From assembly GCA_030737835.1 (NCBI GenBank), contig JAUJYN010000030.1, forward strand, positions 1,980,424-2,044,423: a DNA stretch of 64,000 nt, in the 5' to 3' direction. Below, piece after piece: positions 48,690-60,926 of the stretch. Source of the DNA: Acorus gramineus (Eukaryota; Streptophyta; Magnoliopsida; Acorales; Acoraceae). Below the pieces are notes generated by a model. The model did no database searches. It worked only from the letters and a program-made list of their open reading frames with translations, and was not told the origin of the DNA. The translations under genes and the position numbers were made by a program. How positions within the stretch are numbered: position 1 is the stretch's first letter; each line of letters begins with the position of its first letter.

Positions 48690-49761
48690 TCCAGCTCTGG
48701 CGTACCCGCGAACACTGCGCCCCCGCGCAACACTCCGCGCGCACCCCCGCGCGCACCGCGCGCATGCCTGCGCGTCTGCGCGTACGCACGCGCGCCAGCC
48801 AGCGTGCCCGTCTGCGCGCGCCAGCGCCTACGTTCGCGCGCACTCCCGCGCACGCGCGCGGATGACTCCGCACGCGCGCCCGAGCCCCTTCCACCCCCTC
48901 CTCAGCCCTCCCACACCCCCCTAACACCCATGCAAGCATGCACACCCAATCACATACCCTAAACAAGCATCTAAACAAGCATAGGGAGGTGAAAAGCTTA
49001 CCCAAAGAGAGGAAAGGAAAGGGAGGGAACTCGGGTGCCCTTCGCGCACCAAAACGCCACCACCAAGACCACCACCACCAAGACCACTTCTCAGCCCAAG
49101 AATGGCTGAAAACAGGGGTTATGAGAAGCCATGAGAGGGAGGTAAACAAGGGGGAAAACTAAACAAAAACCATGGAAAGGTAGATCCAACCCTTACCAAT
49201 CTTTTTCCCTTCTAGGGTTTCCTTGTTTTCTTCCTTCTACTACCTCTAATGGTGGAAAAAGAGAGAAGAGGAAGAGGTGGAGCTTTGTGTGTGAGAGAGA
49301 GATGAAGAGAAGAGAAGGGAAGGGAGAAGGGGACGCCCACTTAGGCTCACACACTCACACACAGGGTATTTAGGGTTTTTGGTGAGATTGACTTTAGGTC
49401 AACCTAACCACACAAACAAACAAAATGATTTGACCAAGTCAATGGTCAAAATTGACTTGGTCAAAGTCATCTTTGACTTGGTCAAGTCTCCCCATGACTT
49501 TCCGCTTGGTCAAACCCCGGATACGATTCGGAACTGCGAAATTCCGAAACGTTACCGGAATTCGATGATATTTTTGGGAGTGGATTGAAATGGCACCAGG
49601 ACACATAATGTGCAGTTAGATTTTCAATCGGAGTTCTCAAGCTCAGGATGATAGCTAAAAGTCTAAAATTTTAGCGGTTTCGATCGAAAAAAGAAAAAGT
49701 TGAAAAACTGCAGAAATGTCCCAAAGGGGCCCGGAAGGCTAAAAGTGACACATATATAACA
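48690..49761 (-). mobile_element. 5' LTR remnant of element Z
   Basis: It matches 40245-41328 of the 3' LTR of Z to within a few percent by eye. It ends CACATATATAACA and is followed by GTAGC, the partner of the target duplication at 38647. A W-box array lies at about 49385-49515. A donor-like TTTGG/GTAAGC has its GT at 49001-49000 on the minus strand. Confidence 0.9.
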
Positions 49762-50924
49762 GTAGCCCTTCTCAATCCTTTCTTTAACAAAATAATACTT
49801 GACCTTAATGTGCTTAAAACCCTTGTATATCTTTCTGTTGTTAGCGAAAAGGACAGCAGCTGAGTTGTCACAAATAAATCTTTATTGGTCTTGAGATAGA
49901 TTCTACCACTTGAAGCTCTGTGACAAAATTTTTTAATACTAATGCTTGAGATGTGGCTGTGTGACAAGCTATATACTCTACATGAATGGTAGAGGAAGCG
50001 GTCGCCTTTTGCTTCTCACTCTTCCATGAAACAACACCACCACCAAGCATAAAGACATATCCTGATGTTGATTTACAAACATCAGAGCACCCAGCATAAT
50101 CAGAGTCGGAGTGCCCAATGGGTTCAAGATTATCTGATCTTCTATATGTGAGCATGTGTTCTTTCGTCCCTTGAAGATATCTCATAGCCTTTTTGGCTGC
50201 CTTCCAATGCTCCATGCCCGGATTACTTTAATATCTTTCAAGTAATCCAACTGCATAGGCAATGTCAGGACGAGTTCATGTTTGAGCATACATCAGGCTG
50301 CCAACAGCGGAAGCATAAGGAATTTTATCCATCTCTAAAGTTTCAAGTTTATTTCTTGGACATTGAGCTTTATTGAATTTGTCACCCTTTTGGACGGGAG
50401 CCCACATAAGGTTTACAGTTACTCATGCCGAACCTCTCAAGCACTTTAGTGATGTAGGTCCTTTGAGATAGTCCAAGTAAATACTTAGATCTATCTCTGT
50501 AAATCTCTATGCCTAAAACATAAGAGGCTTCACCCACATTCTTCATCTCAAAATTTTGGCTAAGAAAGTTCTTAGTGTCATTAAGTAACCCTAAATCATT
50601 ACTAGCAAGCAGGATGTCATCGACATACAGAACCAGAAATATAAACTTGCTCCCACTGACCTTGAGATATATACATTGATCAACAATGCTTTCCTTAAAA
50701 CCATAGGTCATAATTACCTCATTGAATTTGAGGTACCACTGTCGGGAGGCTTGTTTAAGTCCATATATCGACTTCCTTAATCTGCATACTAGATGTTCCT
50801 TGTCTTTTTGCGAGAAGCCTTCAGGTTGATCCATATATACCTCCTCATAAAGATCTTCATTTAAAAATGATGTTTTCACATCCATTTGGTGAAGCTCTAA
50901 ATCAAAATGAGCTACCAATGCCAT
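49762..50924 (-). pseudogene. Copia RT and RNase H remnants
   Basis: The minus-strand frame 50382-50924 is copia RT. It contains QMDVKTSFLNEDLYEEVYM, GLKQASRQWY and the catalytic LYVDDILLAS. The frame 49868-50215 is copia RNase H, with HWKAAKKAMRYLQGT, HSDSDYAGCSDV and KSTSGYVFMLGGGVVSW. Both belong to the old element 37572-59266 and are separated from its 3' end by element Z. Confidence 0.9.
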
Positions 50925-51255
50925 AATAATTCTAAGGGAGTTCTTCTGAGAGACTGGAGAGAAGGTCTCTGTATAGTCGATGCCTTCAATTTGAGTGAAA
51001 CATTTTGCTACAACTATGGCTTTATGTCTCTCTATGTTGCTTTTAGAGTCCCTTTTGGTCTTGTAGACCTATTTGCACCAAACGGGTTTAACTCCTTAAG
51101 GTAACTCAACAATATCCCAAGCATTGTTCTTTTGCATTGAGTTTAACTCTTCTTTCATAGCATCATTTCACTTAGATGAATCTCTATTATTTATGACTTA
51201 TGAAAATGAAATAGGATCTTCTAATTCATGGCCTTCATGTAGATACACAACATAT

Positions 51256-51961
51256 TCATCTGATACATATAACTTTCCTTTTTTTTCTTGAAGACCTTCT
51301 TAATGGTATTTGAATTTCCTTTTGAACTGGAGGAGGAATTTCATTTACCAGTTCAACTTCTTGATGAGGTGGATCTTGAACAATAGGTTGTGGTTCCACA
51401 ATTTGTTGTTGAATTACTGAATATGGAACCATCAAACTATCAACAACATTACGTGTCGTTTCTATTATCTCCTCGAATACAATGTTTCGACGTTCCACGC
51501 TCCTACCGATTAAGTCATCCTCAAGAAATTTTGCTACATCAATTTTTGCTATTCTAGTTTGGAGTGAAAGACAGTAAAATTTATATCCATTGGATCTTTC
51601 TAAATATCCAATAAAATATGCACTTCCTATCCTAGAATCTAATTTCCTTTCATGTGGATTATATAACCTAGCCTCTACCTGACAACCCCACTTATGTAGG
51701 TGATTTAAACTAGGTTTTCTTCCTGTCCATATTTCAAAAGGTGTTTTTGGTACAGCTTTCGAAGGAATCCTGTTTAATAAATAAATAGCAATCTTTAAGG
51801 CCTCACTCCACAAGAACAAAGGAAATGAAGAATTACTAATCATACTCCTAACCATGTCCAAAAGAGTGCAATTCCTTCTTTCGGCAACACCATTTTGATT
51901 AGGTCTCCCTGGCATGAAATATTGTGCTTGAATTCTACATCCTTCAAGGAACCTACCAAAT
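51256..51961 (-). pseudogene. Copia integrase, C-terminal part
   Basis: The minus-strand frame 51256-51915 reads PGRPNQNGVAERRNCTLLDM, which includes the catalytic Glu of the copia integrase. PFEIWTGRKPSLNHLHKWGC and the region before RT follow. It continues the N-terminal part at 55603-56289 across the solo LTR 51962-55536. Confidence 0.88.
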
Positions 51962-54900
51962 TGTCACGCCCCAGGGCGGCCGTCCCCGAGACGTGGCAAT
52001 AATAAACGTCAGCTATCAATACCTGAGGTCAATAAGGACACCAACAACAATACACAAGGCGACAAAGCAAGATAATGATAACTGACTGAAAAGAGAAAGC
52101 ATAATATATAACAATGTCTGTAAATCAAAAATAATATTACTGACCCGAATACACAATCAATGTCCTGTGAAAGCCAAGTCTAGACCAAAGAAAATACAAC
52201 ATGTGCCACATGCACGATTTACAAAGCATAAAATGACTCTAGGAATGCTGACAGCCTCGCACACGCCACCCGCCGGCAGAACGCTCCACTCCCATAAGAC
52301 CACGCCACAGGAAGCTCCAGCTCCACGCCCAACACTGCCCCTGAAAAGAAACAGTATGCGAGGGGTGAGCTACAAGCTCAGTGAGTGGCTGGAAACCAAT
52401 CACCATTCTACAGTTCAATACATAATCAATTTCCTTTCAAGGAAAACATGGGTAGAAACCCATGGATCACTGGGTCACGTGGCGGCGCGACCAACCTCAC
52501 CCCCACCCTCACTCCCGGAGGGAGTCTTTTGGGACTTATGGGGAGAGACCATACCGTCGGTCGAAGAGACCCGGATTTACTGGTCTACTCAACACTACTG
52601 GATCATCTACATCTAGACAATCGCCCAACGATGTCCTTCAACATCGATCACGAGACCAGACCCAACAACTATGGGAACGGTCGAACAACGAATGGGTCAC
52701 GAGGCGACGTGTCTTCGCCTCATCCACACCCTCACTCCTGAAAGGAGACATCTTGGGACTTTGGGAAGAGACTTAGACTGCTCTACACCCCTGGTCCACC
52801 CGGTAGCCTCTCCCACCCTCGTGGCCTCCGCCTAGTCCTCTAACAGGTATAGCCAACGCCGGGGAGTTCCTACATCGGATCCAACGAAGGGGAGAACGAT
52901 TCCACGCTCGCGACATCATTCATTAACCCTCTCCCGGGTAGTATCTACAACCCGATCTCCTCAACTCACCGCTCTACACCCTTGGTCCGCCAGTAGCTCT
53001 TTCCCACCCTCGTGGCCTCCACCTAGTCCACTCCCACCATCCGTACTGTCCGACACATCGGAGGTACCTACGGACGGAAGCCCTCTGTCAGGTACAGCCA
53101 ACGCCGGGGAGTTCCTACATCGGATCCAACGAAGGGGAGAACGATCCCATGTTCACAAAGCGAAACCCAAAGGAAAACAACCACTCTCGATACTCGCTTA
53201 TCGAGATATCACACACATGCATAACAACAACCAACACACTCATATTAACCTTAAAGTAGTCATAGTTCCTAAACGGGAGTAACTACACAAGTTAGAGGGT
53301 CGTAACATCGCCGATCCACCCCACGCTCACCCTTTAGGGGTGTCATGGGTCCTTTGGGACAGACTAGACCGCTCTCCACCCCTGGTCCACCCGGTAGCCC
53401 TTTCCCACCCTCGTAGCCTCGACCTAGTCCACTCCAACTACCAGTACTGCCCGACACATCGGAGGTACCTATGGACGGGAGCCCTCTGTCAGGTACAGCC
53501 AACGCCGGGGAGTTTTACATCGGATCTAACCGAAAGGAGAAGACAGCCTACTCATGCGCGTACGATCCTGTTGGATCCGTCGACAACGATTTCTAACACT
53601 ACTAATGTCATGAATTCTCAAGAATTCCTCCAGGGCGCATAACTAAGATGCGGGGAAACATATATTATAACAACAAGGTTATAATATTCTCTAAGGCATG
53701 CTTACAACAACATACTCACATTTGATTTAAATAAATTTAAACAAAATGGGAAACATGCGTAGGTCGGGGCTTTCAAATCAAGGGACAAGGTGACTAAACA
53801 TGCATAGGCCGCTATACATGATATAAGGGTGCATATCCCTAGCATACAAAGTCTAAGGTGGCATGGATATATCATATTAATCATGCATGCATAGCTTTTA
53901 CATATTATAGCTAGGGGGGCCCATCGATGCGCGACGCGCGTCTATGCGGGTCGAGCGCATCCCTAGAGAGGGGGGGGGGGGATTGGAATCAAACCACTCA
54001 CCTTACAACCCGGGACCTCGCGCATCCCATCCGACGAGATCTGCAAGGTAGGGGCATCGAATTTGGTGAGTAACAACACAATTTACACATAGAAATCATT
54101 AGAAATACCCAATACTCGGACAAGCATGCATACGGGCTCGCACGCATGCGAGCACGCACGTACGCACGCGAGTCCGAGTGCCCCGACACCTACCCAAACC
54201 CTCGGGCAGCCACACGCATGGCCCCCCGCACGCGCACGCACGAATGCGCACGCACGCACGCACCCCAGCACCCTCGGCGCACTGCCGCGCGCCTGCCCGC
54301 GCGCCCAGACGCGCTGCCGCGCGCACGCCCCAGCACACGCACACACGCGCACGAACGCGCGCACTGGTCCCCAGCCACGCGCCCAGGCGCATGCCCAAGC
54401 GCACTGCTCCGTGCGCGCACACGCTCGCGCGCACCCCCGCGCGCACCCCCGCTCGAGCCAGCACCCGCGCGACCACTCCGCGCGCTCACGCGCACGCACC
54501 CGTGCGCGTCTGCGCGCCTGACTGCGCCTGCCAGGGCCTGCCTGCGCGCGCACGCATGCAGACAGCTCCCGATGCGCGCCCAGCCAACCCTTACCCCTTT
54601 TTAACCCTTCCCAACCTCTCACACACACCCTAACACATCTACCCAACATGCATGACCCTCCCAAGCAACCCTAAGCCATAAAAATCAAGAAACGAAGGGG
54701 AAAGGCTCACCTTTGGAGGGGAAATGATAGGGGGAGGCTCGGGGGCCCTCGACGCACCCGCGACCACCTCAACCACCACCACCACTACCACCACCTCCTC
54801 AGCCTCTCCTCAGCCTCCTTCATGGCTGAAAATCAGGGGGGAAGGATCATGAGGGGGAGCTTGAGAGAAGAGAAGATCAACAACAACAACACAAAACCTC

Positions 54901-55536
54901 ACCATCACTTCCTCCTCCACCATCTCCTTCTCTTTGTGACATTTTCACAAACACCTAGGGGGTCTTTGAAAAGAGAGAAGAGAGGGCCAAGATGTGGGCG
55001 TGGAAGTGAGAGGGAGAGAGAGAGAAGAAGAAGAAGAAGAGATATTTATTGCACACAAATATCTAAAGAGGGGATGGAAATGACTAAGTCGTCCTTTGAC
55101 TAGAAATTCTGCGCATGCTTCACTGGAACAGCCATAACTTCCTCAATATAGCTCCGAATTGCACAATTCCAAGTCCGTTGGAAAGCTAAGAATATTATCT
55201 ACAACTTTCATGTTCATGCTATCAAATAACCTCTCCAGATATTCTGAAATTAGAGCTAAACATAGAGCAGGGCTGCTGCCAGAATTTTCATCCCCGGGGT
55301 ATACTTGGTAAAATACCCATAACTTTTACTACAAGAATCCAGTTGATCTGATTCCACTTTTGTACGAAAGCTAACTCAAAACTGGACATCTCATAATAAA
55401 ATCATATTTAAACCTCTTCATCTTAGATTTTAACAAAATCAAATCCAAATACCAAATTGGAAATACATAACTTAGAAAAAAAAATTATGTAGCCCAAATT
55501 TTAAATCAGAGCGCTCCAAATGACACAGGCACAACA
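51962..55536 (-). mobile_element. Solo chromovirus LTR, subtype B, target duplication CAAAT
   Basis: It starts TGTCACGCCCCAGGG and ends CACAGGCACAACA, 3.6 kb, flanked on both sides by CAAAT (51957-51961 and 55537-55541). No internal region remains. On the minus strand it has TATA-like AATAAATATC (55050-55041), a donor-like CAAAG/GTGAGC (GT at 54710-54709), a CpG block (about 54120-54560) and an acceptor-like TTGCAG/ATCTC (AG at 54042-54041). The frames over 54083-54664 on both strands are low-complexity shadows. Confidence 0.94.
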
Positions 55537-56592
55537 CAAATGGACCTATAGCTCTTCTAGCTTCAGTGTGTCTACCATAATACTCACCACCCTTATCTGA
55601 CCTTACCACTTTGATTCTTTTATTTGTTGGTTTTCTACCTCTGCCTTGAAAACTTTAAAGGCATTGATTGCTTCTGATTTCTTAGAGAGCATATAGATAT
55701 AACCATATCTTATGTGGTCATCAGTGAATGTGATGAAGTACCTTTCACCACTTATACAAGGAGTAAAAGGACCACAAATATCTCTATGGATTAATTCTAA
55801 TGTTCCATTACTCATTATGACATCTCTTTTATAGGTTTTGGACTGCTTTCCCTTTATGCAGTCCACATATGTCTCAAAATCAGAGAAATCTAGTGAAGGT
55901 AGTATACCCTCTTCGACTAATCTCCGGAATCTCTCTTTTGAGACATGGCCTAATCTTTTATGCCAAAGCATGGATGATGTTTCATTTATTCTTCCACGCT
56001 TAGTGCCAACATTTCTATGCAAGGTTAAAAGGGAGTGCTGATAGGAATTATCAAGATGCAGTCTGTATAAACCATCCACAAGAATTCCAGAACCAACTAA
56101 TTGGGAATTATGGGAAATAGACAAACCACAATTATTGAAATTAAATGAAAAACCAACATGGTCCACTCTAGCAACAGAAATCAAATTGCAGGAATAACTG
56201 GGAATAAAGAAAGTGTTCTCAAGGTCTAAAACAAAACCACTGTCTAAGATCAATCTAAAGGTTCCTACAGCCTCCACGCGTGAACGCATCCCATTTCCTA
56301 ATATGATGCATCGTTCACTCTCAGTTGGATTTATTTGGGACAGAAAGCCCTACATAGAATTGGCAACATGGATTGTGGCACCAGAGTCAATCCACCATGA
56401 GTAATTTGGAACGGAAACCATATTCAATTGTTCACACACAAAAGCCAAATTATTACATTTCTTGGCAAGCCATTTCTGATATTTCTGATAGTTCTTCTTC
56501 ATGTGTCATTTCTTCTTGCAAAAGAAGCACTTTATCACTGGTTTTTTGGTTTGATTCGGAATGGAACCAGAGCTTGAGCTTCCAACTTGGTT
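55537..56592 (-). pseudogene. Copia protease, GAG-pre-integrase and integrase N-terminal part
   Basis: On the minus strand, DSGATIHV near 56380 is the protease active-site motif. The frame 55603-56289 carries the GAG-pre-integrase domain (LWHKRLGHVSKERFRRLVE), the zinc-binding Cys region (CIKGKQSK) and the integrase core start (LELIHRDICGPFTP). A zinc-knuckle-like CFFC lies near 56520. It is a fossil and continues at 51961. Confidence 0.85.
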
Positions 56593-57198
56593 CTAAATAG
56601 TTGAAGCTTTCTTTGACTTCTTCTTGAAAGAGACACCTTTTCCTTTTCCAGTATACTTGTTCTCCACATGAGAAGTTAAATTAACATTCTCCATATTCTC
56701 TTGCTTTAGCCTCTCTTCCTCTTGCACACACATGGTCAGAAGTTCATTGATTGACCAATCTTCCTTATGCGTGTTGTAGGAAATTTTGAATGGACCATAT
56801 TGAGGCGGCAAAGAGTTGAGAACAAAGTGCACCAAGAAGGAATCAGAAATGGTTACTTCAAGTGTGTTCAATTGAGCAGCTAGATCTCGCATTTGCATTA
56901 TGTGTTCACGAATAGCTTCAAATCCTTTATACTTCATGGAGGACAATTTGTTCATTAGGGTGCTGGCCAAGGCTTTATTGGAGCTAACAAATTGTTTTTC
57001 CACATTTTTCAGATAAGATTGGGCCGTGTCACACTCAGGGATAAATCCCTGAATGTTCTTTCCCACATGCGCTTTCATCAGCAAAAGAGCATGCCGATTT
57101 GAGCGTTTCCATTTCTCATACTTGGCCTTTTCTTCTTGCATGCTCTCGACAGTGAGGAGGTCAGGTTTGTCCTCCCTCAACGCAAGATCCATATCCAT
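56593..57198 (-). pseudogene. Copia gag (UBN2 type)
   Basis: The minus-strand frame of 201 codons starts MDMDLALREDKPDL. It contains YEKWKRSNRHALLLMKAHV, an LASTLMNKLSSMKY stretch, HIMQMRDLAAQLNTLE and SLPPQYGPFKISYNTHKEDW, all typical of plant copia Gag. A basic end, KGKGVSFKKKSKKAS, precedes the zinc knuckle region. It belongs to a broken element. Confidence 0.88.
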
Positions 57199-58438
57199 CC
57201 ACCCTAATGTTAAATTGATTTGATCCTTCCATTCAGTAAAGTTTGATCAATTGAGGATAGGAATATTGTTGTTATTACTTGAAACAAAAGCAGGAGAAAT
57301 TGTTGAAAATGACAATATTGACTCACATGAGATATTAAATCAACATAATGTCTTAAAATACAAGGTTGCATATTATAACATTCATCAAATGCATATATTC
57401 CAAATTATGCAATAAATTCCAAATATGTATATGATATTCTTTAATATACTTATTTGGTTGAGTAGTTAAGTAGCAACATTATAAACCCCTCCTTTGGGCT
57501 TGAGTTTACAACCGCAATTAAACCTACACTCATTTAGGTAGAAAATATTCTACATGTAGAACTAGTGACATATCCTACGTCTCAGTAACAAAGAGTCTTG
57601 ACACCTTTGGGCAAACCATAGACTCCTGGGTACATAGAATGTAGGTTTGCTACTATTCTATTCTATTTTATACCTAAATCGCATTGGATCTCCTTTGGGA
57701 TTGACCTATGTGTTTGTTTATAAAATGCAATAAAATCGTCACTATTAACTTTATATGATTAATTCAATAATTTTAACATCTAAGGCCACTTTGGCGTGCT
57801 CATAAATATTAAAGTATGAATTATATCATCCTAATGTAATGAGAACTTTTTATTCTAAGCATGTTAATAAAAAAAGTGTCTTACATGCATGTCAAAATAC
57901 CAAAATAATTAAATCATACAAATGACTAACATGATATTTGTAGAGTTTAATTTCATCCCAAAATCTGAACATCAATGGTATATTAACAAACTAATGATTT
58001 TAATTCCCTTAATAAAAAGTGAATAACAATTTTCACAGAAATCAGGGATTAAAATATAATTTTTTAAATATTAGGGTTCTGTTTGCAAAAGTGCCATTAT
58101 CCAGAATTCTATTTTATTTACATAATTTCAGGGTTCTATTCGCAAATGTGTCTTTATCCTGAAATCACAAAATATCAAGGTTTCTTTTGCAAAACTGTCA
58201 TTATCATGAGATTTGTAAATCCTGAGATCATCTTTATTGGTTTATGAAATAACAAACTTTTAAAATTTAAATTTATAACCATTTCTTAATAGATCTCAGA
58301 TATATTTGATTAGATTAGAGATAACTTTATAATCTAATATACGATATGAATAATAACTACATCAATTAAATGGAGATAACATTTATTCCATTCAAAACAT
58401 GTAAATCTTAAATCCTTTTTGCATACCCATTCATAACA

Positions 58439-58506
<68 letters not shown>

Positions 58507-58982
58507 CCGGCCTCCAATTCCTTCATTAAACATTCACTGAAACCAGTAAATACAAATGTGGAAGAAATATACATATGCCGACTAAATAAATTAAATACAC
58601 GTATGTACGAGACAAGTATACATTTGCATGAGATAAGCATTCGGCGCCGTACAAAGAATATGAACGAGGTTCATTTCATATATGCATGCTTGTCTTATAT
58701 GCTAACTTATATATCAAACCATAAATTAATGGCAATGATTTGATGTGTACATGCGTATTTGAATATGAACACTTTTCATGCACAAGCCATGTTATTCAAT
58801 AACAAAAAAACATATGCTAAAATATCAACCTAACATATCAGCCGATAATAACAACAACCCGTATAGTATATACATGTCATATCATGTATTATTCAAAAAC
58901 AAAATGAATTATTTAATATATAAACGATGAATAAAACTAGATATCACCATAAAAATATATTATTAAATAATTCTATAACCAT
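57199..58982 (-). other. Leader region of the copia element
   Basis: About 1.8 kb of AT-rich, apparently non-coding sequence lies between the primer site and gag, and includes the TA microsatellite at 58442-58505. This is long for a copia leader, so part of it may be unrelated inserted DNA. No further element edges were recognised. Confidence 0.5.
58442..58505. repeat. (TA)n microsatellite, about 32 units
   Basis: An uninterrupted TA run of 64 bp lies in the leader of the copia element. Short frames reading IYIYIY there are artefacts. Confidence 0.98.
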
Positions 58983-58994
58983 GCTCTGATACTA
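58983..58994 (-). other. Primer binding site of the copia element (initiator tRNA-Met)
   Basis: The minus strand reads TAGTATCAGAGC, complementary to initiator tRNA-Met apart from one base. It lies next to the LTR edge at 58997. Confidence 0.88.
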
Positions 58995-58996
58995 AT

Positions 58997-59266
58997 TGTT
59001 AGACTAAATTCACATGATCAGAGATTTACGGATCGATATATTTATTCTGAATAACTGGAGGTCGATCACGATCTGTCTTTAACTCTTCTTGCTTCTGTAT
59101 GTGTATAGGTAGTGTAACAGAATGATGTGTGGGCCACTTTAAGTGAGAGATTATGATGAATAGAAAATGTGTCCCACTCAGTCAAATTAACATCAATCAC
59201 AATAACTATTTTTTAAAATAATGAGATACAATTTTTATTTTAATTGACTTATCCATATTTCCAACA
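58997..59266 (-). mobile_element. 5' LTR of the copia element
   Basis: It starts TGTTAGACTAAATTC and ends ATATTTCCAACA, 270 bp, and is followed by AGTAA. It shares its start, middle and end blocks with 37572-38096 but is shorter and diverged. Confidence 0.9.
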
Positions 59267-60926
59267 AGTAAGTCTGGGCCAACCACCCATTCCCGAGGGA
59301 TCTGACTAAACTCAGTAGGATCTGAAACACTACTGAGTTGCCGAATTTGAGATATCAACTCTCTTAATTGAGGTGGTCAATCCCCTGCACTATTAAGTAT
59401 CACCAACAAAAAAAAAAGAAAAGAAATCCCCTGCACTATTAAGGAGTTGAACTATTAATTTGGGCTGAGTCTGAACAGAACTGTATTTTCTGCAGTCTCT
59501 TATGACGTGCAAATTGGAGGCCTAACCGTATAGCTTCCTCTGTTCCTTATTTGATTTGATTGCTTCATTTATCACTGATTCACCTTGATTGGCGATTTGA
59601 AGTCGTGGAACATGTTTCTCTCAATGTTCAATTTTTCAAAAAGAATATTTTCTCATTGATTGAAGATTTTCGGCGACTAAGGTTTGTCATCCTCCTCTGA
59701 ATATAAATTGACGATGAGCCAGAATAGCGAGATTTTTAATCTCTCTTCTTCTCTCTCAGCCATTATATTTGAAATTTCTTGTTTACCTCCCTTGTCCCAT
59801 AACTTGGAATGGCCAACCTTCTTTACAACCTTCATAAGGGGTGCATGTCCAGAGCCAGGGTGGTTTCAATCGACCCTCAAAAATTGCTAATCCCCTTTTA
59901 GAACTTGAGGAAGGTGGGCCTCAAGCTCCGTTTTCACTCTGATCATTCTCTCTAGGGACTAATTCCCTATTTAGATAGATAATTGAGTTATTCTACGATA
60001 GATAACTATACCATTATGGATATCTGTTTGTTTGTGTTTTCAGTTATTCTTATTAAGAAACGTAATAACGTGTTATTGATATTTGATTGAATTTGAATAA
60101 GTTATTGGATAAGATGTGGAATGTGGTATATACCATTGAAAATTTTGATAAGATTATGGGCCCCACTTATGCAAGTGCTTAGAATAAGTTAATTTCAGGG
60201 GAAAGGTGGAATTCCAATACTGGTTTATACCAGTTTATTTTAACTTTTTCATCCCTCTTTATTCACTCAATCCAATCAATAAAATAAACCCTATTGTAAC
60301 TAATCCAAGTTTATTCCACCACTTATTATGTATCCAAACAATGGCTAAATTAAAAGAGAATAAATAACACAAATGGTTGATTAGGAGGACCGCTACAGCT
60401 GGTAAGCATTTTCACATCCTTATTTTCAATTCTTATTGTGCCCATGCCTCCTTTTCTTTTTTTCCTTTTGTACCATTTTCATACTAAACCAACCACAACC
60501 CCCCCCCCCCCCCCCAAATAAAATAAAATAAAATAAAATGGAAAAGGCAAAATAAAAATATTGATTTGATTTGTGGAACCACATATACAACATGGTGGAA
60601 TAACCTAATTTCAGGGGGCCTTAAAATAGCTATGCCCTCTTATTTCACATTTATCTAGCATTGGTATACCCCTTTATTCCACCTATCCAAACAACCTATT
60701 TACTCTTATTCTCATTTATCCTCTATTCATTCTATTCCTCTATCCAAACAGCTTTTAAATCTCTATTTTTTTAGGAAAATGTTATATTTAATCTTTTACA
60801 ATTTCAAACGCAGACCACACATATTTTTTATTTTTAAAAGAATAGTAAATATCATGTAATAAGATATATGATTGGATAAAAAATGTATATCGTTCCATTT
60901 CGACTTGAACGAACCCATTTTCAGTA
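59267..60926. other. Low-copy intergenic DNA with a possible foldback repeat
   Basis: No recognised gene is seen; the frame at 59684-59890 is short and matches nothing I know. From about 60020 to 60760 there are inverted similarities (GTTATTGGATAAGATGTGGA against the complement of TATTCCACCTATCCAAACAAC) and several TATCCAAACA motifs. This suggests one or two degraded MITEs with unclear edges. A run of 17 C lies at 60499-60515. TTTTCAGTA at 60918-60926 is the left target duplication of the next element. Confidence 0.45.

Larger units (their letters stand above)
45337..48690 (+). mobile_element. Front part of a second chromovirus copy, plus orientation, inside element Z
   Basis: It consists of an LTR (45337-48281), primer site (48288-48300), leader and N-terminal gag (from 48403). 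After about 48690 the sequence becomes the 5' LTR remnant of Z, in the opposite orientation. Only the 5' end of this copy is present. Its LTR differs clearly from that of Z, so it is a separate insertion and not an inverted piece of Z. Confidence 0.85.
38652..49761 (-). mobile_element. Chromovirus element Z (Tekay/Del-like), target duplication GTAGC
   Basis: It comprises a 3' LTR (38652-41328), polypurine tract (41329-41343), an integrase with chromodomain-like tail (41377-42926), RNase H, RT and protease (43040 to about 44740), the C-terminal side of gag (to 45319) and a 5' LTR remnant (48690-49761). The front part of another family member lies inside it in the opposite orientation (45337-48690). 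GTAGC flanks Z perfectly (38647-38651 and 49762-49766), so it inserted as a unit into the copia element. The LTR pieces differ by a few percent by eye. pol is largely open with few breaks, but the element is not whole. A relative of Z is a plausible enzyme donor for X and Y. Confidence 0.92.
37572..59266 (-). mobile_element. Ty1/copia retrotransposon, target duplication AGTAA, split by two later insertions
   Basis: It comprises a 3' LTR (37572-38096), polypurine tract (just right of it), pol (to 38651, then 49762-51961, then 55537 to about 56590), gag (56593-57198), a long leader, a tRNA-Met primer site (58983-58994) and a 5' LTR (58997-59266). AGTAA flanks it perfectly (37567-37571 and 59267-59271). 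It is interrupted by chromovirus Z (38652-49761) and by a solo LTR (51962-55536), each with its own target duplication. Without these it is about 7 kb. The domain order protease, integrase, RT, RNase H is the copia order. The LTRs differ markedly (over 10% by eye, and in length), so it is old, several million years. It is broken in several places. Confidence 0.93.

Noticed and set aside
45337-48690. Inversion of the 5' end of element Z as an explanation of the plus-strand LTR
   Set aside because: A 5' LTR remnant of Z with its own target duplication partner is still present at 48690-49761, and the plus-strand LTR is clearly different in sequence from the Z LTR.
58442-58505. IYIYIY-type peptide frame
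   Set aside because: It is a product of the TA microsatellite.
59684-59890. Short plus-strand frame of 68 residues as a host gene
   Set aside because: No domain, no recognisable homology and no codon or splice context. Frames of this length are expected by chance here.
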